Positions 10,757 to 21,351 of a stretch of DNA of 64,000 nucleotides are shown in pieces. How positions within the stretch are numbered: position 1 is the stretch's first letter; the number at the start of each line of letters is the position of its first letter. The notes under the pieces are model-generated. The model was not told the DNA's origin. It made no database searches and worked only from the letters and a program-made list of their open reading frames with translations. The position numbers and the translations under genes were made by a program. Source of the stretch: Gentiana macrophylla. Lineage: Eukaryota; Streptophyta; Magnoliopsida; Gentianales; Gentianaceae. The stretch is taken from contig CM047810.1 of assembly GCA_026214975.1 (NCBI GenBank), positions 92,644,316-92,708,315 on the forward strand. The letters are read 5' to 3'.

Positions 10757-11706
10757 GTTTGCTATAGTAGTGTCTCTAAAAATAAAAAATAAAAATAAAT
10801 TATTTTGCCCCTCCCCCCATTAAATCATCCGAATCCTTCAAAGAGGTTACAATCCTTTATTACATTGGGAAATTATTGAGATTAAGGCGGCACGGTCAAC
10901 GATGCATGACATGCACGGTCAGTCGACATTCCCCTGCCCCCTGTCCCTCCCGCCATACCAATCAAATCGGTACATTTTCAGAATCTCATGCGTATGCCTC
11001 TTTGTCTTCTTCTTTTTGGAATGGAATTGATTCCTTCCTCTTTTTCCATCGAGTTTTCATTGATTCATTTAATTTTTTTTTTTTTGCAAACTTTTTTTTT
11101 AATATAATGTATATATTATACAGTATCAAATAATGAATGGAACGTTATAATATTATTTAATTATGAAATCATAGGAAATAATGTATTTATTGTAATATAT
11201 ATTCATTTATGACTTAAATTTTGGGACAAATCGAAAATGCCAAACATACTTATATTTTGATGGATGTAGTATTTTCTTAACATACTAGATACATAAAACA
11301 TGTGATAGACTAGATATTTATTCAGAGAATCATAGTAAAAACTTTTTATTTATTGTAATATACTTATTCTGGGAAAATACTTTTCTTTTATTGTAATACT
11401 GTGAACATAATGCGATTCAAAATACTTAATAATGTACCAATGTTAAGTTTGTGATCAAGATTAAAACATACCTACCATTGATTTATAATATATTCATTTA
11501 TAAATTAAAACAAATATCATACAAAACATCGTCATAACAAAAACAGATAACAAAAACAAATATCACACTCGTTTTGGATTACATCGTTTATAACAAAAAC
11601 AAATAACATAAACTTCAAAAAACAAAAAAGTAAACTTAAAAAAAACAAAACATAAACTTCAAAAACACAAAAATTAAACTTCAAAAAAAAAATAAATAAG
11701 AATGCG
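10757..11706. other. AT-rich intergenic DNA with one orphan minisatellite fragment
   Basis: No gene is supported. At 11561-11582 a 22-base stretch (TATCACACTCGTTTTGG plus ATTAC) matches the core of the minisatellite unit exactly in its TTTTGG variant, 800 bp outside the array. A-rich short repeats (AACTTCAAAAA type) fill 11590-11690. Confidence 0.6.
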
Positions 11707-11937
11707 TCAATATTCCAGTATCTCTGAAATCTTTAGGGATTCACTTTCTCTTTGAATCATCTTGAAAATGTTCACAAGAATATTGATCCTCTTCTTGTAT
11801 TCTTCAATGCTATCTTTCAAATAAGCAATCTCACAATCTCTGGCTTCGATCTCTTCATCAAGCTTTCTACTTAACGAGTCAACCTCATAATGCATCTCAC
11901 ATCTCAGGGCGTCAATCTGATTCCTAATTGCTTCCAT
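11707..11937 (-). CDS. Small coiled-coil protein, 76 aa (family copy 1)
   Basis: A complete small frame starts MEAIRNQIDALRCEM and is predicted by eye to be one long amphipathic helix. It contains EIEARDCEIAYLK followed by EEYKKRINILV, a segment shared with the copies at 12422 and 14033. A TATA-like box on the minus strand lies at 12005-12013, about 70 bp upstream of the start, which supports a real transcription unit. No known domain is recognised. The partner and location of the protein are unknown. It is divergently oriented to the 12422 copy, with 484 bp between the starts. Confidence 0.5.
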   Translation of the reverse strand: MEAIRNQIDALRCEMHYEVDSLSRKLDEEIEARDCEIAYLKDSIEEYKKRINILVNIFKMIQRESESLKISEILEY

Positions 11938-12004
11938 GATTTTGCTTTTACTTTGCTAGCATTCTATATAATTTTATTGTAATTTTACAATTGGAAAATG
12001 TGGT

Positions 12005-12013
12005 ATTTATAGA
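12005..12013 (-). promoter_or_regulatory. TATA-like box for the 11707-11937 gene
   Basis: The minus strand reads CTATAAATACC about 70 bp upstream of the ATG at 11937. Spacing and sequence fit a plant core promoter. Confidence 0.4.
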
Positions 12014-12304
12014 TGGTTTATGTACACCTTTGCAAAGGGGTTCGGATATAGCCGACGTTTGGCATGCTTTTCTTCAATTTTATTATAATTTTTAACCGAT
12101 TCAAAACCCTTTAAATGTGGATATACGAGGCGTTTGGATATACCCGGCGTTTGGATAACAAGGGTTTTATTCTTAACCAAAAAAACAAGGGTTTGTACAA
12201 AATTTAAATAAAATGATAACCACCAAAAAAATATTGGAGCATACATCCATTCAACTAGAACGACACATCATTTAATTGGAACGCCATATAGCCCTTCATT
12301 CCCC

Positions 12305-12357
<53 letters not shown>
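12305..12357. repeat. (TA)n(TG)n microsatellite
   Basis: About 12 TA units run directly into about 14 TG units. It sits between the two divergent coiled-coil genes, 65 bp before the plus-strand start, and could act as, or have replaced, a TATA region. Confidence 0.95.
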
Positions 12358-12363
<6 letters not shown>

Positions 12364-12421
12364 GCTGATACACATATTTGCCAAGATTATAATTTAATCA
12401 GAAACTAATTCGAAGAAAAAG

Positions 12422-12673
12422 ATGGAGATGAACGAAGTCACCCAACAACTGAAGGAATTGAAGCATCAACTAAATGAACAAAGAAAAGACATGTTAAACC
12501 TTACTTCTGATCTTTCGAATCAAATGGAAATGATCAACATGAAATTTACATTTGAGGAAATAGAGTCAAGGGATTTGGAGTTGGCTAATCTCAAAGAACA
12601 AATGGAGATCTACGAGAAGCGAGGATAAATGAACTTGTCAAGATTTGCAACAAAGCATCGGCAAAAGATTGAA
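12422..12673 (+). pseudogene. Small coiled-coil protein, frameshifted (family copy 2)
   Basis: The frame starts MEMNEVTQQLKELKHQL and runs 68 aa to a stop at 12626. A 2-nt surplus (CG) near 12620 appears to shift it: the next frame continues INELVKICNKASAKD to a stop at 12671-12673, matching the other copies at the same place (RINILV, KINELVKLVNK). Shared motif IESRDLELANLK. Mostly helical and charged. The frameshift could be real or an assembly error. Function unknown. Confidence 0.45.
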
Positions 12674-14032
12674 CCCTGCGCCAATTTCAAAGAAAAGTTA
12701 TGGTGTATAAAAACCCGATATCCATAACTCTTCTACCTACCAATTATTTGTCACTGTTTCTTGTTTCTGAACTTTTATTTTTATTTTTATGTTCATGTTT
12801 GTTTGTTTTTAATGCAAGTTTTATGTTTTTATTTTTATTTTTATGTTCATCTCATTGTTAATGAAAGTTTTATGTTCATCTTTTTCAATGTTCCTTTCAA
12901 GAATTATGTAACATTTCTTTTCTCATGCAGTAACTATTTAACAATCATAAACTTGTAATGAAAACCAACAAAGAAACCAACAAAGGTAACAATAACTGAA
13001 TTCCACATATAATTAACTAATTAAATATTTTCTATATATGTGTCATAAATGCATCAATTAATTATTATTAAGTGCAATAATTAAATATTTTCTATATTTG
13101 TGTCATAAATGCATCAATTAATTATTATTAAGTGCAATTTTCAATGACAAAGGAACTCAAAAGACATTTCAATGAAAAACTCCACCCATTCATATTAATT
13201 TTCATTTTATCAATGCTTGAAAAAAATAGGGTTTTGTTTTGGAATTGTCATTTGTAACAAGGGTTTTCCTTTTCAAAAGAATAAACAAGGGTTTTAAACT
13301 CCTCCGTTAAATAGGCTGTTCACATGCGACTCTTTATTTTAATTTAATCTAGGGGAATTTTAAAGGTTTTGTAAATGTACTTGTAAAGGATAATTATAAC
13401 ATTTACTACTATCATTTTTGGATGCATCTATTCATTTTAATCCTTCATTATATGATAACCACCAACTTGTATTTATTTTATTTAATTATCTCCTCGGTTA
13501 AAAGTATTTATATTTATTTTAATTATTATCTAATCAATTAAATGTCTTTTATATATTAAAAGTCGATCATTAAGAATTTTCTCCAAGAAAATCATCGAAT
13601 ATTATTAATGATGTTTGTAGCAAGCTTAAACTTGTGATGCATTCTTTATCTTTTCATGAATGCTTTAAAATAATACTAATTTACAAGGGTTTTGGAATTA
13701 TCCTTTGAAACTTGTGTTGTTCACATGCCGCTTCATTCTTCAAATAACCTCTTCACATGCCTATTTATTAAACACAACACTTTAAGTTATTTTACCCCTG
13801 ATTATTTTTTTTAATTCTTTCTATCAATGATAACTTTTTTTATCTGAACAATAATAGAAAATAAAACATAAAAGGTGAGAAAACAATAAATAAAAAAGTA
13901 AAAACAAACACTAGAGGAAAAGATAGAACTGAAATAAAAACCTCCACACTTAACATGATACAAAATTCAAAAACTTAAAACTATACATATTAAAACGAAA
14001 ATTTAAAAACTTAACATAAAAAACATGATTAA
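12674..14032. other. Intergenic DNA with local duplications
   Basis: No gene is supported. T-rich 12760-12900 gives only low-complexity frames. The stretch 13715-13780 (GTTCACATGCCGCTTCATTC and onward) recurs at 14465-14530. A motif around CATCGAATATTATTAATG at 13594 recurs at 14691 and 14868. Confidence 0.6.
13019..13138. repeat. 60-bp tandem duplication
   Basis: The segment TTAAATATTTTCTATAT followed by GTGTCATAAATGCATCAATT and ATTATTATTAAGTGCAAT occurs twice exactly 60 bp apart (13021 and 13081), with one A/T difference. A recent local duplication. Confidence 0.9.
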
Positions 14033-14344
14033 TCAACCCATCCAGTTAGGGATCTCAGCGACAGGAAGATCACGCACGGTTGCAGTGTACACTTTGTTCA
14101 CCAGTTTGACAAGTTCATTGATCTTATCCAAGTAGAACTTGAACCTCGATCTCAGAATCACTATCTCACCCTCCCTTGATTCAACATCCTTAGTTAGTTG
14201 TGTTATCGCCATGTCCTGTTCCTTCGCCTCTAAATTCAGGTAGTCGATTCGCTTCTTCATCGCTTCCATTTCCGTCTGCATAGCATCAATCGCCTTCTTC
14301 TGATCTTGAATGCTTAGATCACTTTGTTGGGTTTCTGGATTCAT
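14033..14344 (-). CDS. Small coiled-coil protein, 103 aa (family copy 3)
   Basis: An intact frame starts MNPETQQSDLSIQDQKKAID. It is charged and heptad-rich, with DVESREGEIVILRSRF then FYLDKINELVKLVNKVY near the C-terminus. The ESR.xEI..L and KINELVK segments align with the copies at 11707 and 12422, so the three genes form a local family. A T-run of over 20 bases precedes the ATG on the plus strand, and TATA-like sequence (CTATTTAAAC on the minus strand) lies about 85 bp upstream. No known domain is recognised. Being intact, it is the best candidate for a functional member. Confidence 0.5.
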   Translation of the reverse strand: MNPETQQSDLSIQDQKKAIDAMQTEMEAMKKRIDYLNLEAKEQDMAITQLTKDVESREGEIVILRSRFKFYLDKINELVKLVNKVYTATVRDLPVAEIPNWMG

Positions 14345-15070
14345 TTTCGCCTTTTTTTTTTTTTTTTTTTTTTTCTCTTTCCTTTCAATTGAAATTCCTT
14401 ATCAGAAAATAGGGGCGCTATCTAAGTGTAAATAGGGTGTTTAAATAGGGTGTATAAATTGGGTGTTGTTCACATGCCGCTTCATTCTTCAAATAACCTC
14501 TTCACATGTCTCTTTATTAAACACAACGCTTTAAATTCTTAATAATGACATATAACGCTTGACTTTTAGTTTTTAATTTGTATTTATTTTAATTATTATC
14601 TCATTTAAATATAACCACCAACTTTTAGTTTTTTAATTTAATTATCTCCTCCTATAAAAGTCTATTAATAATTTTTTCCCACAAACATCATCGAATTTTA
14701 TTAATGATGTTTGTAACAAGCTTAAACTTGTGATGAAATTGTGATGTCATGCAGTATTTGTATCATTATTCATTTAAAAGTCTTTGTATATATTTTAATT
14801 ATTATCTCATTTAAAAGCCTTTTATATAATATTAAAACTCTATTAATAATTTTTTTTACACAAACATCATCGAATTTTATTAATGATGTCTGTAACAAGC
14901 TTAAACTTGTGATGAAATTGTGATTGCATTATACATTCCATTCAATATCTTATCTTTGTAACAAACTTAAACATCATAACATGTTAAACATGTAGAAATG
15001 TTAAATTCGAAAGCATTTGATGTTAAAAAGTAGTACAAAACATCATAAAATATTAAGCGGCTTAAAATGT
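14345..15070. other. Intergenic DNA with duplicated blocks
   Basis: A homopolymer T tract (14350-14374) is followed by repeated TAGGGTGTTTAAATAGGGTG. The block 14465-14530 copies 13715-13780. The near-palindrome CATCATCGAATTTTATTAAT then GATGT, followed by AACAAGCTTAAACTTGTGAT, occurs at 14687 and 14864, and a diverged copy at 13590. No gene is supported. Confidence 0.65.
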
Positions 15071-17994
15071 TTATGGCTCAAAACGCCATGCTAACAATTC
15101 CGCAACTAGCTTCTTTCTCCACATCGGTATGTATTCAACCTGAAGAGATCGCACATCCTGTCTCCCTGTCAAGAACTCAATCCATTTAATGGCGAACATG
15201 CCACAATCAACCCTACAAAATATTCAAATAAGTTAAACCAACATCGTCTTAAAAACTAAGAAATGTATCTACACTTTGAATATATGAAATCAAACATACC
15301 CATTTCCTTGAACAGGCAGGCATGTCACTTTCTCAACCGAGAACTTCTCTAAACTGTACTTCTCATAACCCACTACAAAGTTCTTCAACATGTACGGTAT
15401 TCCGACTTCAAGTGGCTCAACCAACCATCTAAATTGCCTTTTTAACATGCCCGGGAGGCTATCATACACACATATCTTCCATTTCGTCGATATCAATCCT
15501 CACTACAAACCAATGAAATCGTCAACAATTGGAACATAAAAATATCGGCAAATAGACCACGGTTTGCTTACATGTGGAGCTTTTGCATCCACATAGTTCA
15601 ACAATGTTTTACGTAACTTTTTAGGAATTGTTTTAACATTCGACGGTTTACTTTTGTCATCCCTTGTTCTCTTTCTCCCTTTCTTCCCTTCCACATAGTC
15701 TTCGAAGGCAACTTTCACAAAATATGCAAAGCGGCTATCAAGAACACATGCATCTTGTTCAAACAATGCACAGTGCACATATTTGCATCTCGGATCTCGC
15801 ACAACGCACTATTTTAAATCTGCATTCCAAAATTTATATATCACTAGCCCTAACCCTAAAGCACATACTTTAATATCTTGCAGCAACTTTAAAAATAAAG
15901 CAGGCTTACAAAGCTTGGCAATGCTTCACCATCAACAACAGCTTTCAAATAACAAAATGGAAGTTCGTAATCAACCAACCACACAACCAAACTGCTGTAA
16001 AAGAGTTCGGATTTCAGAATTAAAATTATTATAAAATGAACAAAGGACTTAAAGTTTTACTTGAAGGAACAAAAATTGGGCGTACCTGCCATCTCCAACT
16101 TCAACTAGCCACTTTTCGTAGCACTCTATCAACGCGGGATCCGCTTTTCGGTACGGATCGTACATATCAACATTAAGTTTCCTTCTTTTCAAGGGGCGAA
16201 TAGGAGGCTTCGCTTCAACATGTTCCAATTTCCGCACCATCGTGATCCATGCCCGTACCAACAAGGGCAATCCTTCCTCTAAATAAACTAGTAGTTAGTT
16301 AGGATTACTAATCATTAACATAATAAATGAAATTATGTTAATTTTTAAAAAAAAGTACCTTCCGGTTCTTCATCTTCATCTTCCACCGTAATCACCGGCT
16401 TATCCTCGGTTGTCGAGCCTACTAGGGCAATCGAGTCAAAACAAAGTATTCACAGATCAAATATTCATGCTTTTTTCATTAATTACTAGTATATAAAAAA
16501 AGAAGAACACATATGAACTTTCAAAAATGTACCTTCCCTTGCACTTTTTCCTTCATGTCCTCCGTCATCATGCTGGACTCCTTTGATTCACATTGTTCCT
16601 CTTCATCACATCCAACCTCCGCCATCACAGAAGTATGCTACGTCATTATAGCTTCCAATGCACTTTTTTCATTCGAGCCCTCCGCCATCATGTCGGACTC
16701 CTTTGATTCAAATTGTTCCTCCTCATCACATCCATCATCTGCCATCACGTCCTCCTCCTTTTCTTCAGATTCCTCCTTTTCATGACCTCCAACCATGTCA
16801 CTAGAAGGATGCATGACATTTTTGCATTTTTCACAAACTAAATTACCCGCCATCAAATCAAACTTCTTTTGCAAAGCATTCACCATCTTCTCCAAAACTT
16901 CCACCTTCTTTTTCAAAGCAATATCGGGTTGAGGACTTTCATGCATGGGAGAAACTGCCTCCACATTGTCCTACGTATCATCCTCCCGTTGTCGGTACAA
17001 TAACATTGTGTTTCATTAATGCGACGTAATATGGTTTACGTCTTTCATTTACACTTGGAACAAGCTTTGGTAGAACTTTTATCTACATTGAATTCGTTTC
17101 ATAAATATGAATTAAAACATCATAAAAACCACAACAGAATTTAAGTACACCTAAAAACAATATCTATTCAAACCTGTTTCAATTGTAAAAGCGCTTCGAC
17201 TTTCTGAGAGCTCACCCTCTTTGTCATTTCCTATTTCACCTTTCTTGGAAGACCTCTTGTGTTAACAAGGATCCCTTTTACTGTAAATACGGGATGGCTT
17301 ATTTGCCCATTACCTACATAACATATCATTTACAAAAACTCTTAAACATTTATATAAGAATTCTGAATTACAATAATGCTAATATTCGAATACATACCAT
17401 GAAAGCATGCGGGAATCCATACAATGCATACTTGATCACATCCTTTTTGAACCAATCACTTAAGTCCCGATTGAACACATGAATGGTGCTTTTATAAGAC
17501 AAGGTCCCCCATGGAAACTAGTTGAATACATTCAGATCCTCTACCAAATCAAACCACCACCAATCCAACTGTAAATTCTCCTCACAACCCAACACAACAT
17601 AAGCCAAAACAACCAACCATCCCAGTTTGTATCGATCGGTTTCATTCTTAATGCATGCTCGATCAAACACGTCGAGCATATCCTTTCTCTTTATTGATGT
17701 CTTTTTCTTCAAATAAGTTGTAACAATCGGACTAGATTTTCCTTTTTGTTGATCACCAAAGCCAGCCTCGCCAACATTCAGTCCCGAAACAAGCGTAAAC
17801 TCTTTTAAACCAAATCTTAGTTGTTTTTCTCCAACAACAAACCTAATTTCGTCCTCCCTTTCAATCTTTGCCACCCTCATCACAAACTGATGAACAAGTT
17901 GATTCAATCTAATTTCACGAATTTCAAGTAACTTACTGAAACATGAAGCTTTAAACAGTTTTTTGTGTTTAGTGTCTAACTTTTCAAACACATG
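15071..17994 (-). pseudogene. DUF1985 / Ulp1-protease (C48) passenger gene, decayed
   Basis: Plant transposons often carry a gene with an N-terminal DUF1985 domain and a C-terminal Ulp1-like cysteine protease, a family that removes SUMO. The DUF1985 part is at 17460-17994 (LRFGLKEFTLVSGLNVGE; later FPWGTLSYKSTIHVFNRDL after a TAG). The middle (15900-17100) has a charged coiled-coil piece and other frames. The Ulp1 part (15071-15800) shows YFYVPIVD, then after a frameshift FHWFVVRIDI (catalytic His), KWKICVYDS (Asp) and, in the last exon, VDCGMFAIKWIEF (Cys). An 87-bp GT-AG intron (15213-15299) splits the codon before VDCG. All three catalytic residues survive in sequence, but stops and frameshifts kill the gene. 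Terminal inverted repeats of a carrier element were not found. Confidence 0.8.
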
Positions 17995-18003
17995 TTGGGC
18001 TTA

Positions 18004-19589
18004 ATCGATGGAACTACATTGAATATATGACACTTTTTGGTCTGTCTTTCGATGATAGTTCATATTTGAGCTTCATGTTTTAGTACAATACAAAAAAGCG
18101 ATTAGACCAAACAAGAAGAATATACCAACGTCTAATCGATTTCACATACAAAATCTAACAAACAATTCATTATACCACAGATTAAACCAAAGCTATCACA
18201 TTCAAATTCATCATAAACTCCAAATAAAATAACCCATTTCACAATTCAACTCATTTGTCAATTAATCTACATGCATTATCATAAACACACTTAATTCAAT
18301 ATACCCACAAATTAAAGCGAGCTACAATTGTCCGATTTCACAATCAAATTCATCATAAACTATAAATCAAACAACCCATTACACTAAACACACTTAAATC
18401 GATTAAAGACACGAAACCCACTTAAATCGATTAAAGACACAAAACACACTTAAATCGATTAAAGACAACAAATTATTTATTACTTACCAATCAATTCGAT
18501 ATTGAGATCCTGCTCCGAAAATTCTGTTTCTTGAAGATCCTCCTCCGTAAATTCGATTCAAACGTGAATTGATAAGAAGAGCATAAACACTCAGAAATTG
18601 GAGCTAGGTAAATGATTTTAAGAAAAAAGACGATGACAACGAGAACAAAGTTTGGGGAAGAATCGGAAAACAAGGTTTTGTGTGTTATGCGTGTGTTGAT
18701 AGGAAGAAGAAGATGGAGAATTTGGCTAAGTGTCAGGTGAATTTTGGGGCTGATGGAGTTTGGGGCAATTTGGGGAATACAGGAAAATAAGGTTTTTCCT
18801 TTTGTTTTTAAATACATGTTTAGTCAAGGACTAAATGAGACGATATGACAAGTAAAAAAATTTATATGAGCAATTCCCCATTGTTTTTATGATGTGCCAA
18901 TTTGTACCAAGGTATCATTAAGGTGTGCCAATTTCTGTACCCAATCGAAAGAACCTCTCAATTGCCTTAATTATTTTAGCTATTATTTTTAACATTCAGG
19001 AGAGTTGTATTTTTTATAATCCTCTTCAATAGCAATATTTTTTCTTTCGTCCGTGGATTAGTTGGCACATTGTCGGAAACCAGCGTAAATTTGGTGTTTT
19101 GAATTTTTTTCTTATTTGTTTATTTTGTGTTTGCCAGTTGTTAAAAAATTTATCATTTCAAGTGTGTTTTTTTTCCATTACATTCATGTTCAATTCATGT
19201 GTCTCTGTATAATATGGACTACAATAAAACTTCCATTTGGAACCACTTTGAAGACATTTTGGTTTTAGAACACCAAAAATACAGTCTAGTTTGTATGAAG
19301 TTGTTGCAGAAACAACCCGAATTTCAACCTGGGCCCGAGCAAAATACAAGTAGAGCTACCAGTACTGTTATTTATTTGATTCTCAGAAGGTGAGAGTAAT
19401 GTATATGAAAAGTAAATATAAAAAAGAACACAAATTCAATCGGAATGACAATTTGTGCTCGTAATTAATTAGCCACCGGCCGGCAATAACGCCGTCACGT
19501 AAATGCCCATATATGTTTCCAGATGACACATATTATCTTGGACATATTATTATTATCAAAGTAGGTAGATTTTATATATGCTTAAAGTT
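18004..19589. other. Leader-like and intergenic DNA
   Basis: 18480-18820 is purine/pyrimidine-skewed and could be the old 5' leader of the DUF1985 gene (minus strand). 18840-19580 is AT-rich with no supported gene. Small frames at 19158-19393 overlap on both strands and look random. Confidence 0.4.
18391..18472. repeat. 28-bp tandem repeat, three copies
   Basis: CACTTAAATCGATTAAAGAC with the following ACNAAAC(C) recurs at 18391, 18419 and 18447. It lies upstream of the DUF1985 gene on its strand and has no coding role. Confidence 0.9.
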
Positions 19590-20283
19590 TCAAGCATAAG
19601 CATCAGGGTTTTGGAGAAGGTGTCCCTCAACTGCTTTATACAAGGCCAAAATCCCTTCTTTTCCTGCCTTGATCTCTGCCTCGCTCAGCGCGATTTCATC
19701 CTTGGTGTAGTAAGTAGAAGTCAGCTTATAGATCGAACCACCGTCTGGCGCAGACTCGAACTTCACTTGAAAACTTATCTTTTCGATCTTTTCTCCTAAC
19801 TCACTTCCTTCAATCAAAGTGTAGTTGTATGCAAATGCATCTTCATTCACTTCATCAATCAAGAACTTGGCAGGCTTCAGATTGGTACCTACATATATAT
19901 ATATATATATAGAACCAAAATGTGAGATATCGAAACCAAAAGCGAGCAGGCGAGAGGTAAGTGAGCAGAATGTCATTAGAGAGATCATAAGTTCGATTAT
20001 TCTACGAAGCCAGCCTTGAGTAAAAGTGAATTTCGATAGGCATGGCCTGGGCCGAACTACGGAGGATTTAAGTCATTGTTAAGGAATATGCATGGGACTT
20101 ACCTTCGGCGAAAGTGACCACCTTTATGCTGCCGGCTTCGCCTTTACCTTGAATCAACTCAGCGCCTTTAACGACGTGAGGCATGATTTTTGACATGAAG
20201 CTATCGTTGTCAACAACGCCTTTGTAAAACCTTGATGGGATAATCGGTGAGGTGTTTCCATCGACTGTTACCGTAACACCCAT
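19590..20283 (-). CDS. PR-10 / Bet v 1 family protein, two exons, 159 aa
   Basis: A complete gene. Exon 1 (20103-20283) starts MGVTVTVDGNTSPIIPSRFY and exon 2 (19590-19888) ends LLQNPDAYA. The 214-bp GT-AG intron (19889-20102) splits codon 61, the usual PR-10 intron position, and contains a TA microsatellite. The product is 159 residues, the normal family length. The Gly-rich loop (GKGEAG, residues 46-51), EDAFAYNYTLIEG, SAPDGGSIYKLTSTYYTK and the C-terminal helix (EAEIKAGKEGILALYKAVEG) are all in place. PR-10 proteins are cytosolic and carry hydrophobic ligands such as cytokinins, flavonoids or alkaloid intermediates; many are induced by pathogens or stress. The exact ligand cannot be read here. 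It is the only gene in the window with no visible damage. Confidence 0.95.
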
Positions 20284-20404
20284 GTTTCCTCCTTTTCTTC
20301 AACTTCTTGATAGTACTAATTAAATAGCTCGGAAAAAAAGAAAAGAACGAAAACTTGCAAATGTGTAAATGACCTTGTTGCAAAAGATTAACAAAGTATT
20401 TCAA

Positions 20405-20411
20405 ATTTATA
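20405..20411 (-). promoter_or_regulatory. TATA box of the PR-10 gene
   Basis: The minus strand reads CCTATAAATTTG about 120 bp upstream of the ATG. A start roughly 30 bp further on would give a leader of about 90 nt, normal for plants. Confidence 0.6.
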
Positions 20412-21351
20412 GGCTCAAAGGAGAAATCTACATCAGGTCCAAAATATAAATCAATTTAAGCTTTTTAGTTTTGTCAAAATATAAGTTCGTTTAAAAAAGC
20501 AAATAAAGCGTTTATTATATTTTTCTAACCTACATACCATTTATTATATCTTTCAATGACTTTTCTCTACTTTATATTAATCTGATGGAAGGTTATTTTA
20601 ATCTTTTAATCAAAATTAATGTGAATAACAAATTTAAGCTAGCTAATTTTTCTTATCATGTGAAAAAACTTAAATGAATTTACATTTTGGGACGGAGATA
20701 ATATGTCATAGCGTGAAAGATGATTTGCCTTTTGTCTTTATAGGTATTTTAATGCTGCAAAGTCGGCCATATTCCATTTTTTTTCTTTGTTGTTGTCAAT
20801 TTTGGTTTGTTAATTGCTAATGTTATTGTAATGAAAGATATCCTGTGGATATCGTCTATAAAGTTTTGCTCTGTCATTGTAAATTGCTCCCATTAAGACA
20901 AGAAATATGGAAAGGGACTTGCCGGCAAATATAAAAATAGAATATAATTTGAGTGAAAATGACAATTTACCCAAAAAAAACTATGTGTGTTATGTGTGAT
21001 GAAAATTATAAACTCAATTTATTATTTTCTATAGCTACAACCATAATTCACATTTGATAACGTCGGAGTTATCACAAACACGTTTAATTTATTTTAACGA
21101 TGGATATCTTGATTAAATGAGTAATTTTTCGGGCAATACGCGATGGTGTTCAAGAACATCATTGATCAATGCGAAGAAAAAAATGGGGAGGGAGAGGGTG
21201 TCCGGATTAAATGAGAAATTTCTCCTGCAATACGCGGTGGTGTTCAAGAATAGCAATGATCAATGGGAAGAAAAATGGGGAAGTGCGTGTTTATGTTTTA
21301 TGGTTGCATCGTGAGGCTGCCTCACGTACTCTTGGATTGCAAGGGATCAAG
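20412..21351. other. PR-10 upstream region and intergenic DNA
   Basis: No gene is supported. The part next to 20412 is the likely PR-10 promoter. 21112-21290 contains a diverged tandem duplication with period about 94 bp (GATTAAATGAGTAATTTTTC against GATTAAATGAGAAATTTCTC, each followed by GCAATACGCGRTGGTGTTCA). The small frame across it is probably not a gene. Confidence 0.5.

Noticed and set aside
15844..15857. Telomere-like CCCTAACCCTAAA
   Set aside because: Only two units, inside the decayed Ulp1 gene; too short to mean an interstitial telomere.
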